Of a stretch of DNA of 64,000 nucleotides, positions 1 through 11,940 are shown one piece after another. Below the pieces are notes generated by a model. It did no database searches. It was not told the DNA's origin and worked only from the letters and a program-made list of their open reading frames with translations. A program made the translations under genes and the position numbers. Source of the DNA: Monodelphis domestica (lineage: Eukaryota; Chordata; Mammalia; Didelphimorphia; Didelphidae); NCBI RefSeq assembly GCF_027887165.1, contig NC_077232.1, forward strand, positions 5,672,410 to 5,736,409. The letters are read 5' to 3'. Numbering within the stretch: the first letter of the stretch is position 1; the number at the start of each line of letters is the position of its first letter.

Positions 1-111
1 TCAAGAGTTTCTTTTCATTCCCAAGGACTCGGAATAAGAAACGCCGTCCCCTTCCAGAGAGAACGACATGGAATTCGGGGGCTTTCTTCTTCTTCTTCTT
101 TGTAGCATGGC

Positions 112-236
112 TCACATGGAAATGTTTTGCATGATTTCCCAGCTATCACTGATCTCATGATTGCTCACCTCAGTGGGTCGGGAGGGAATGGAAGGAAGAG
201 AATTTGAGCCTCGAACTTTTAAAAAAAGATTTTCTT
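112..236 (+). mobile_element. Non-LTR retrotransposon tail (family unresolved)
   Basis: Ends in a GAGAATTTGrrCC-like segment followed by an A-run. It resembles stretches near 21880-22020 and 22385-22500, and the reverse strand at 24585-24740 and 45735-45925. I infer a shared LINE 3' end. Positions 1-111 hold nothing I can name. Confidence 0.4.
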
Positions 237-452
237 GGGGGCAGCTGGGTAGCTCAGTGGATGGAGAGCCACGTGAGACAGGAGGTCCTGGGTTCAAATT
301 TGGCCTCAGACACTTCCCAGCTGTGTGACCCTGGGCAAGTCACTTGACCCCCATGGCCTAGCCCTTACCACCACTCTTCAGCCTTGGAGCCAATACACAG
401 TATTGACTCCAATATGGAAGGTGAGGGTTCAATAAATAAATAAATAATAAAC
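237..452 (+). mobile_element. Marsupial tRNA-derived CORE-SINE, full length
   Basis: Head GGGGGCAGCTGGGTAGCTCA, a B-box-like GGTCCTGGGTTCAAATTTGG, the CORE motif TGTGACCCTGGGCAAGTCAC and an AATAAATAAATAA tail. It is flanked by target-site duplications GATTTTCTT at 228-236 and 453-461. Confidence 0.9.
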
Positions 453-461
453 GATTTTCTT

Positions 462-1300
462 TTTCACCCTTTGCATCACTTCTTCCAGGTGTCCTTGTGG
501 AAAGCCTGTTTTTTCCCAGGAGTCTCAGCCTGCCATTGTAGAGTTCAGTTTCCCATCATTCTTGATGCTCTGGCCTTTCCTTCGATATGCTTCTCTCCCT
601 ACCTTGATGCCCTCGTGCCGAGGCCAGGCTGTGCCCCCTGCTGCATGTCTGGGGGGGCAGCCCTGCTTGGTCTCCCCCTGGGCTCTAGTACTGACTCCCA
701 TCCCCCCTCCCTGGATCCCCGAGGTTCAGAGCCCCAAATCTTCCGGGCCCCGAAGGGAAGGAGGGAAGCCGCATTTATACGGGACCTAAGCCGGGCTAAG
801 GGGCCTTTACCCACATCTCGCTGGATCTTGGCCCAAGCCTGGGAGCTGCTTGCTATTAGTATCTCCATTTTACACAGGCGGAACACAAAGATTCAGCGCC
901 TTGTCGGGGTCACGTAACTCGGGGCTCCCATGTTGGGTGCCACAGCAGCAGGCTGGCCACTGGCCCCCCCCCAGCCTCTCAGAGCCCTGGGCTCGGGCTG
1001 GGCCTCCCCATCTCCTCCGCAATTCTTCAGTGGTTCCACCTTCAGGCTTGCTGAAGCGGGCAGGGGGGAGCGGCGTGAGCTGCCTGCGTTCGGCAGGACA
1101 TCCCACCCAGAGGGCCAGGCCAGAAGGGAGTCTTGGGAGGGGCGAGAAGGCAGCCGAGACCCTTAAGTGGGGTTAGAGCTGGGAGACGGCCCAGGGGCCC
1201 ATTCACTGGGGGGAGGCTCCCCACAAACGGGGGGGGGGGGCTTGTGATGGGACGTACGCAGGGCCCGTGCAGCCCCCACCCCAGGGAGGACGCCCGAGGC
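462..1300. other. GSTP1 downstream flank, no gene seen
   Basis: GC-rich unique sequence. Short open frames occur on both strands but show no protein family, no splice-phase logic and no repeat match that I recognise. Confidence 0.5.
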
Positions 1301-1315
1301 CTTTGTGTGAAAGCT

Positions 1316-1321
1316 TTTATT
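1316..1321 (-). promoter_or_regulatory. GSTP1: GSTP1 polyadenylation signal
   Basis: AATAAA on the minus strand 26 nt after the stop codon (TGA at 1349-1347). This is a very short 3' UTR, with cleavage expected near 1300. Confidence 0.85.
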
Positions 1322-1346
1322 GTAAGATAAAGGTCAAGCCAAGGCC

Positions 1347-3768
<2,422 letters not shown>

Positions 3769-3850
3769 CGCAGCAGATAGCGGCAGGTAGGAAGCAAGTG
3801 TGGTCCGTTGAGCTGGCTGCAGGCGGAGGCAGTCCCAACGCCTAATATTG
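3769..3850 (-). promoter_or_regulatory. GSTP1: GSTP1 5' UTR and core promoter (TATA-like, GC boxes next to it)
   Basis: The rest of exon 1 lies upstream of the donor at 3767/3766. On the minus strand a TATA-like CAATATTAGG lies at 3840-3849, which would place transcription start near 3815 (inference). Immediately upstream, 3855-3892, is a cluster of CCCCGCC/CGCCCCGG runs, which are GC boxes for Sp1-type factors. The surrounding 3460-4080 is GC-rich and CpG-rich. Confidence 0.65.
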
Positions 3851-3941
3851 ACCGGGCCCCGCCCAGGCCCCGCCCCCGGCCCCGCCCCGGACTCCCCTCT
3901 TCTCCCGTTTCTCCCCCCTCCCCCGCCCAGCCTTGGAATGT

Positions 3942-3950
3942 GCTAAGTCA
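3942..3950 (-). promoter_or_regulatory. GSTP1: Antioxidant response element / AP-1-like site of GSTP1
   Basis: The minus strand reads TGACTTAGC, an exact match to the ARE core TGACNNNGC bound by NRF2-small MAF. It sits inside a longer MARE-like stretch, TGCTGCATGACTTAGCA. It lies roughly 95 bp upstream of the TATA-like box. Human GSTP1 carries a TGACTCAGC site in the proximal promoter, so position and type agree. Confidence 0.7.
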
Positions 3951-3959
3951 TGCAGCACC

Positions 3960-5939
3960 CCCAGGGCCAGGGCCAGCCCGGGTCAGCCGGGGTGAGGGTT
4001 GGGGGTCCAGGGGAGGGGCTGCGAGGCCAGACTGGGCGGGGTGGGGCGTGCGCAGAGGAAGGCGGGAAGACCCGGAGAGCTGGCTACAAACTGGCTACAG
4101 CGGGACAGATCCGAGGTCTTTGAGGGAGGCCCCGGAAGAGGGGGAAAGGCTTCCGGTAGAAGCACCGCCAGGGCAAATGCCCAAAGACTGGAGCTTGCAG
4201 GGGGTCCCCGTCCGATGAGTGTCTCAGGGCCTGGGGGGGAGGCAAGTGTAGGAAGCCCCTGACGGGTCTGGGGAAGAGAGCCCAGGACAGAGGCAGGGCA
4301 CCAGGTCAGCCCCGTGCACCCTGGGGTGATCCCGGACAAGTCCCTCCTCTCCCGAGCCTCTGAGCTCTCTGCCAGCCTGTGTGGGTCTATTCCCAAGCTA
4401 TGGCGGGGACCTCACTACCACCCAGGTGTATTGAGGGCAGACTGGTGCGGCAGCGGCTTCCGTCCTGGCTCCCGGCGGTCCCGCATCAGACTGGAAGCAG
4501 TCTCCAGCCTCCTTGGATTGCCAAGTGAGAGCACTGCTTCGGCAGCAGAAACAGAAATGAGGGGGTCCCTCCTGGCCCCCCAAAATGGAGTGAGCCCCCA
4601 AACCTAGAGGGCGATGAGCGCACCCCACCGGGAGGGGAGCCTTGCTGCACTGTGCCCCATTCACTGGGGAGGCTGGGTGGACATGCTCTGGTCCAAGCCT
4701 CGAGAATCTAGTGAGAAAAATCACCTGATCGCCCTGGAGCCCAGGACCCCCATGCTGGATCTACACCCCGAGGCCACGGTGGGCAGCTCGAAGGGGGCTT
4801 GGTTTAACCTGGGGTGTTCTAGCCCAGGGAACCGAGAACAGGAAGCCCCTGCGGGGTGGCCCCACTTCCAAGCCCTCGATTTCTTCCTCTTCCTCTCAGC
4901 TAGTCTCCGAGGCCCAAATGGCTTTTCTGCCCTCCCAGACCTGAGCCAGGGCCCTGGATCTGCCTTCCCTCCCAGGACTTGGATCATCCCCTACAGCCTC
5001 TCCCAGAGAAACGCTTCCTGGAACCTCTCCAAGCCTGCCTTTGCTTTTGCCACCTGGGTCAAGCTGTCAGCACCCCCTTTTCAATCCTCTCTACCCAGCC
5101 AGGCACCCCCTCCTGGCCCCTCCTTAGCCCCCGTCAGAGTTTACCTGCTCTTTGCCACTGCTGGCTTTTAGGCCCTCCATTCCTGTCCACCATGATGGCT
5201 CTCTCTGGGCCAGCCAAGCCTGTTACACCCCTCCCCTCCCCCTCCATGGCTTTCCTGCAAATTTTCTGGGTTCTCCTCCTAGCCAGCCACCCAGCTCTTC
5301 CTCTGGGGAGGGGTCTGATCCCATAGCCCCATCACCCCCCCCCCAGATGTCACCTGGGGCTGAAGAGCACTATTCCATTGGCTTTCCATCCTGCCCTCAG
5401 ACCCCCAGAGTTTCCTCATTCATTCTGGCAGATCTCAGCACGAAGGTCTCAGGCTTTGGTACAGTTGGGGCGCTTTGGGTACTTGGGGATCTCATGATAG
5501 CCTTGTGTCCCACATTGGAGGCTTTAGTTATTTTTTTCATATAACTTGCTTGAGCCACCAACAGTGTTTCCAAGAGCCAGCCTGGCTTCCCACAGCCCCT
5601 CCAGCAACTGCCCAGGGATTTCCTGGTCTTTACCAAGCTGGGGGCTTTTCCTATTATTCATTTATTCCGGACCAACTTTTCATACTTGGAGCCTCTCTTT
5701 TGGACAGCCCCTCCCCCCTTGACCTCTTCTTTCTCTTGGGGAATCCATCTGAGGCTCCCCAGTGCTTTTCTGCTCCCTCTCCAACTAGAGGATGTTTTCT
5801 GAGTCCCTTCAATGGCCATTTTTTGGAAGGAGGGGACGAGATGCCTCTTCTTTGGCCTGCATCTTTTCATGCCAAAACTTTGTACAGTTATAGGATGGCA
5901 ATGGTCTTCCTGGGGCTCTGTCCCTTATTGAGTTAAGAA
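3960..5939. other. GSTP1 upstream flank, no gene seen
   Basis: CpG-rich up to about 4080, then ordinary unique sequence. Open frames of up to about 185 codons are present but carry no recognisable family and lie in GC-rich DNA where chance frames are expected. Confidence 0.5.
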
Positions 5940-5950
5940 TTCTCTGCCTG

Positions 5951-6370
5951 GAGTGAAAGGAGCAGAACCAGGAGAACATTATACACAGAGAGGAATACAC
6001 TGTGGCACAATCGATTGTAATGGACTTCTCTACTAGCAGCCATGCAATGATCCAGAACTATTCAGAGGGACTAAAGAGAAAGAAGCTCTCTGCATCCCAA
6101 GAAAGAACTGCGGGAGCGGAAACTCAGAAGAAAAACAGCTGCTTGATCCCATGGGTCAATTGGGGAAGTAGACTGTGAGCAATCACTCTAGTGCAAATAG
6201 CAATAATATGGAAATAGGTTTTGATCAAGGACAGATGTAAAACCTGGTGGAATTGCTCGTTGGCTATGGGAGGAGGGGAGGGAAAGAACATGAATCATGT
6301 AACTATAGAAAATTTTTCTTAATTGAATAAACTTAAAAAAAATTTTTTTGAATCATCCCCCCAAAATGAG
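5951..6370 (+). mobile_element. 5'-truncated L1 (3' UTR only) with target-site duplication
   Basis: Marsupial L1 3' UTR text (GGAGCAGAACCAGGAGAAC ... AACATGAATCATGTAACTA ... A-rich tail). It is flanked by an 11-bp duplication TTCTCTGCCTG at 5940-5950 and 6371-6381, so this is a clean retrotransposition event. Confidence 0.88.
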
Positions 6371-6454
6371 TTCTCTGCCTGACTAAAGATCTAAAAGGTA
6401 TCTGTTCTTTTTTAAGAAATGTATTTATATCTTTATTTGATCATCTTTACTTTC

Positions 6455-6605
6455 TGTCATAGTAACAGTTCTAAGACAAAGGACTAGGCAAACAGGGTTA
6501 AGTGACTTGCCCAGGATCACACAGCTATGAAGTGTCTGAGGTCAAATTTGAACCCAGGACCTCCATATCCAGGCCCCATAGCTTTTAGTGTATTCTTCCC
6601 ACCTC
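6455..6605 (-). mobile_element. CORE-SINE/MIR-type fragment
   Basis: Reverse orientation: GTGACTTGCCCAGGATCACA is the complement of the CORE motif, followed by the complement of the tRNA-like head (TTTGAACCCAGGACCTCC). Confidence 0.75.
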
Positions 6606-6735
6606 AGTTTCCCTGTATGTTTCTAATTCATATACATGTTATATCTTCTCTCTCCCCCAAAATAGAATAAAAACTGATTAAGGGCATTGACTGTGGCCAG
6701 CACATTGGAGATATTTGATAAACTGAATTGAACAG

Positions 6736-7065
6736 AGAATATCAAGGCTGCGAGGGAACCTTAGAACATGGAACATGGAATGTCAAGCCTGAGAAGAACT
6801 TTAGAACATGTAATGTCAAGACAGGGAGAGACCTTAGAATAGAGTGTCAAGGCTGGGAGGAATCCTAGAAACAAGAATATGAATCTAGAACATGGAACAT
6901 GGAATGTCAATTCTGGGAGGGACCTCAAGAAAGTCAGGGCTAGAAAGTCAAGTCTAGTGGAGTCTTAGAACTTAGAATGTCAGGGAAGGGAAGGAGGCTT
7001 CTAACCTAAGAGTATCAGAGCCAGGGGGAGGGAGAGTCTTAGGACAGAAAATATTACAGCTGAGA
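6736..7065 (+). repeat. Diffuse tandem repeat, about 30-bp unit
   Basis: Repeated variants of GACCTTAGAACATGG followed by AATGTCAAGGCTGGGAGG, about ten degenerate copies. Antisense relatives lie in CABP2 intron 1 (39193-39290) and CDK2AP2 intron 1 (48920-49395). Confidence 0.75.
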
Positions 7066-7149
7066 CCCAGACTTGGGGGCCTAGAGCTAGTCCCACCTTT
7101 TCACTGGACACAGGAAGACAATGAGGTCAAAGAGGGAGGGAGAGAAGGA

Positions 7150-7358
7150 ATAAGCATCTATAGATATTATCCCATTTAATCCTCAGGACAACCCAAAGAG
7201 GTAGGTATTATTTATATCTCCATTTTATAGATAAGGAAACTGAGGCAGGTAGAGAAGAGACTTGTCCAGGCTGCTAGTAAGTGGCTGAGGCTGGATTTGA
7301 ATCCAGGACCTCCAGGCTCTAGGGCCAGTGCTCTGTGCACTTTGTTGCCCCCTAGCTC
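7150..7358 (-). mobile_element. MIR element
   Basis: Reverse MIR text: CATTTTATAGATAAGGAAAC, TGAGGCAGGTAG, then GGATTTGAATCCAGGACC. Close to full length. Confidence 0.8.
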
Positions 7359-7359
7359 A

Positions 7360-8190
7360 TGTGAGTCCTCTTTCCAACAACTAATGAAACAATCAAGAGA
7401 AATATTAAAAGTTGGGGGGGGGGATGGGGTGCCCCATGTGTTGGGCGACTGGGTTGATTTTTGCCAGAATGGGCTGGAGTTGACCCAGCCAGCCTGGCCC
7501 CTCCCTGCCCCCTCCTCCCTCTTCCTATCTTTGGCCCCTGCCCCACCTCTCCCCCAGGACACTCCTTCTGTTATTTCCTTGGTGAGATGCCCTGAACCTT
7601 CCCCTTTTTAGCCCTTTATTGCCAGGAAAACTGGTTTTCAGGACACACCCATCAGCTTCCCCAACTTTTAACCCAGGAGCAGCCTGCAAGCTCCCTCGGC
7701 CACACCCTGGGCCGGCCGGACCCCTCTGGGTCTCCTGATGATCATTCTGCCGCCCTCACAAGACACCAGCTGGGGCCCCAGCCTGGGCCTTGGAGCCAAT
7801 TCCATCAAGCAGATCTTCCAGAGTCCTCCCTCTCGTGCCTCAGCCTGGCACGGACGTCAATCTCTGGCTCCCTCTGCCAGGCTGGAACCCTATAAAGTCG
7901 GTCAACTAGTCAGCCAACTACCATTTATATAGGCCTGCTGTGGGCCAGGCCGCGTGCTGCCTTTGTCTACCCGAGGAGGTAAAGCCTGGCTAAATCAAGA
8001 GCTTCGACTGCCAGAAGGCTGGATGCCAGGGAAGAACGTTTTCTGTCCCTACCAACAGTCGGCCGCTGGAGTAGCTCTTCTGGAGCCCAGATGGGCCATT
8101 GAGGCCAAATAGAAACCAAAGGGGCCACGAGACAGACCTGAAAACCAAGTAAAAAGAAGAAAATGTAAAGCGCCTCATTGCCAAGTCAAC
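7360..8190. other. Intergenic, no gene seen
   Basis: Unique sequence with a G-run near 7413-7421. No family recognised. Confidence 0.45.
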
Positions 8191-8194
8191 TGTC

Positions 8195-8277
8195 CGGGGG
8201 TGGGGTGGGGGGTGGGGCATGAATCATGTAACCATGGGAAATTGTTCTTAATTAATTAATAAAATGAAATGTAAACA
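8195..8277 (+). mobile_element. Very short L1 3' tail
   Basis: GGGGTGGGG stretch, then CATGAATCATGTAACCATGG and an A-rich AATTAATTAATAAAA end, as in the terminal 80 bases of the other L1 copies here. Confidence 0.65.
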
Positions 8278-9115
8278 AATCTCTAGTCATCTGTCCTTGG
8301 AGTCACGGGACTGCCTGAAAGCTGCGAGCCATCAACAAGAGCCTAGATGGCCTGCTTCAGGCAGTCACAAAGAAAACTGCCATCTTTTGGGGTCCCGGGA
8401 CAAAGTAGAATGGAAAGAAGCCACAGTCATCTCCTGCAAGAAACCCGTAAGTAAAAACTCCCAAGAACACCGGAGCCGGTGCCAAGGCGGAAGTAACAGA
8501 ACTACTAACGAGTCAGAAAAGCCAAGGCTTGAGCAGCAGAGGGATGAGTCCAATTTGGCCCTTTACTCGGCCAGAGCCACAACCTTTACAGGGTGCACAC
8601 CCTGGACTCGGCCATGTTATCCCTGGGAGGGCCACATCGCTAGATGAGGACTCCGAGGAACAGAGGAATTTGGGGGGCCTCTAGACCATCTGGGGAGTCC
8701 AGGGGCAGGGAAAGATGATGGACATCACTGGAGCTACAAGGAAATGGGAGGGTTCAAACTACACTGACAGGATGCAATCAAGCCTGGGAAAGAACCCTAG
8801 CTAGAGGCTGGGTGTGAGGGGAGGGGCTGCTTCCACTGGATACTAAAGGATGGTTCCTGCCCAGGTGTGGATCTTCTTGGAAAGGGTCTGATACAATAGG
8901 GGAGACACCTAAGACAAAGAGGGTCCTGAGCATCTGCTTATCTCACCCAACCAGGATTGTCATTTCCCTGAGGGTCCCCCACTCAGTCTGAAACTGCCAG
9001 CTTGGGATCCCCTTCACGGTAGATTCCAGGGGAACAAGGAACAAGGACAAGCTTTGGGGTCTCCAATCTACAAGCTATTCCTGAAAATTGGGGTTCATCA
9101 GATCTCACTAGGTAC

Positions 9116-10096
9116 TGTGACAAGGAAATCACTTTAAAAGACTGATATATATTAATTTAAGGTCACCAAGGAATTCAGCTATGTAATTCCTAAATGAAAA
9201 CTCAAGTCAGCAGTCAACCTTTTATGGAGTTTAATTACAACAGGAGGAAGAAAGGAATTAGAGATAGAGAGATAGAGGGAGAGAAAAAGGGAGAGAAGGG
9301 AATAGGGCTTAAATACCCCTTCTGTTTAGGCTGGGCCAAAAGGCCCAAGCCCTTAGATAGCTGGGGCAAAGAAAAGAGATCAGTCCCTATTACTCACATG
9401 ACCAAAAATGGAGAAACAGTCTCCGGGGCCCCCACCTTCAGCTTCCTTCAGCTCAAGCTTCTCAGAGCACACTGCAACCACTCCGACCAACTACTCAACC
9501 ACCTGGAGTCTTCAGACCCCCCTATCCTTAAGGAAACCATCCAAGTTCCCTCCCCTCAGTCCTCACATCTACCAATCACCTGTCCATCAATTTCCCTGTG
9601 CCAATGGAGGCTCTAGCTTAACCCAGGACCGCCCAGAGGTCTCTGGCTTTGCACATGTCTGTTGAAGGTCATATTTTCAAATGATTAAATTTTTGATCCT
9701 TTGCTACAGCCCTTCCTAAATCCTGTTAACCTGAGTAGGGTAGAGATTGGAATAATTAAATTTTGATCTAGGCTGCAGCCCTTCCTCAATCCTGTTAGGA
9801 CTGAGTAGGGTGGAGATTGATTCCAAGTATCTCCATTGTATCAATTCTAAAATCAATCATGACTCAAAGAAATTCCTGTTCTATGCTTAAGTATAGGTCA
9901 AAGCCCTTTCCATTGTTCAGCAAAAGGTTTCTGTCCTAAAGTAATCTTAAGAAGGGAGGAGAAGGAACCTCCCATGCCAATGGGGTTCACATTCCAATAG
10001 TCAAGACCCACTATCAATAGGAAATTTTTCAAGTATGAAATTTCCCAATGGTGAAATTTCCAACATTTATAAGTCTAAGAAATTTTGAGGTTTACA
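9116..10096 (-). mobile_element. Solo LTR nested in the left LTR of the 8489-14778 element
   Basis: A 981-bp segment with TG...CA ends interrupts the left LTR and is flanked by a 4-bp duplication GTAC (9112-9115 and 10097-10100). The right LTR copy shows the undisturbed site (GGTACCAAG near 14743-14751). On the minus strand it begins TGTAAACCTCAAAATTTC, like the solo LTR at 17736-18738, so both belong to related families. It is younger than its host LTR. An internal duplicate of about 70 bp lies near 9680-9830. Confidence 0.85.
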
Positions 10097-11768
10097 GTAC
10101 CAAGTTTGGGGGTCCTAGATTCCATGTTGACACCCCCCTTTTGATCAAGACTGAACCAAATGGACAAATGGGTACTGCTATATCGGATTGGACTCCATCC
10201 CCTAATGGTGGGAAAGCCTAGGTTTGGGCAATTGGCATTTGGGGGCATCCCCAATGCCTCTGACACATTGACAATGGAGCCAGAAAGGCAGGCTGTCTGC
10301 CTTTGGCAAAAAAAAAAAAAAACCAACCCAACTAACTAACAATCAAAACAGGAGCCCATTTCCCAAAGTCTTAAGTCTTTCACATCTGGCGGGTCCTGAG
10401 GACGCCTTCAGCCTCCTCTCTCTCGGACTTCTGTCCTCCTGCAGACTCCTCCTTCCTACCAGACAGCTTCTTTGCTGCTGCAAGAGAAAACTTAAAGAGA
10501 AATCTATAAGCACGTTCTTTAACAGGACTTGATCAACGCCCTCTATACTTACTCCCTACAAAAATGATCCATGCTGCTAACCTTAAATCTGCCATCCCAT
10601 CTCATTATATTCTAGCAATGTCTTTCCCACACAAATTATAAAATTAGACCATTTACATGCTTAATCAGGAAGATTGCCTCACTTTACCAAAATAGAAAAA
10701 CTCGACAAACTATAGAAGTATAAAAGCAGAAACAAAATCCCCATCCCAGGTTATTCAAGACTGTAAATCTGGAAGTGGCCCTGCCTCCTGTTTGTGGCCA
10801 AAAATGAAAATATTTTGTCTAGCACCAAGTAATAGTCTAACTAGCTATTCTATAACCCCCAAATCCCAAACCACATTACAATGACTGCATGGCAATTCCA
10901 GCTTCAAAACTATTTTTAAAGTCAAATTTAAGTTTCAATATTGAAATGAATTCCCAAATTCTCAAGATTAAAATGCTTCTAATTTTCCTTCATTTTAAAA
11001 CCTCACACACAGCTCTTTGGGGAGGTCGAGATGCTAGGGATTTTGCAACTGTTTTCATTCACCTTTAACTACTTAACAACCATAACCCTGCTTAAACAGC
11101 TTGGGCTTTTTACTTCTATTGACTATTATCTAGTATGAAAAAAAAATAATGTGGCAACTGAGTCAGGGTAATGTAAAGTCTGTAGATAAAAATGTGTTAA
11201 TATAATTCTCCTGATTTGATTGAGTTGTAGCCTCAAATTAGTTTTGGGTACACATTTCATTTTCCTGAGTATTTATTCATTGGCAATGAGGGCTCATTTA
11301 ATATTTAACTTGGGTCTAGTCTAAAGGTGATTTCATTAGTATTTCTAGGCACAAAGGTTTTCTCTAATCTCATTGTTTCCTGACTTGAAGCTCCAAAATG
11401 TATAAACTTTACTAGTACTGGGGAGCCATTCAGTGTTCTATCAGAGCCTTGTTTATTAAAGATGCTACTTAGAATCTACTATTTATGGGCAAGGTCTCCC
11501 CCCTTTTGGCACTGATATTTTGCCAGCTTTTCCTTATGACCTAAACTCTTCCTTTTAAGAAGAGGAACCTCTTTGAGTTTGTTTACTCATTCATAATGGC
11601 TAAACATTTCTATCTGCCTTCAGGATTCCCATATTCTGTGCCTTGCCTTCCTGAGGCTCCTTTCAGCATATAAAATTTTTACTATTAACAGGAGAAAAAG
11701 TGGGAAGTAACTTAAAATGAGGGAGAATTGGCCATGATCAGCAGTCACCTGTAGAACTTGGCATTAAC

Positions 11769-11940
11769 AAATACCAACAACATGGAAATGGGTTTGAATC
11801 AAGGACACATGTGATAGCCAGTGTCAGCTATGGGAAGGGTGGTGGGAGGAGAGGGGGGAGGAAAAGAAAACGATCTTGGTTTCCAATGAATAATGTTTGA
11901 AAATAACCAAATAAAATAATGTTTAAAAGTTTAAAAAAAA
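11769..11940 (+). mobile_element. Short L1 3' tail inserted inside the LTR element
   Basis: L1 3' UTR text (ACATGGAAATGGGTTTGAAT ... AATAATGTTTAAAAG, A-run) flanked by a 16-bp duplication AGAACTTGGCATTAAC / AGAACTTGACATTAAC at 11753-11768 and 11941-11956. It arrived after the LTR element. Confidence 0.85.

Noticed and set aside
7738-7932. Short frames around 7.2-8.6 kb considered as exons of a novel gene
   Set aside because: No splice-consistent series, no homology recognised, and MIR and L1 fragments nearby explain part of the sequence.
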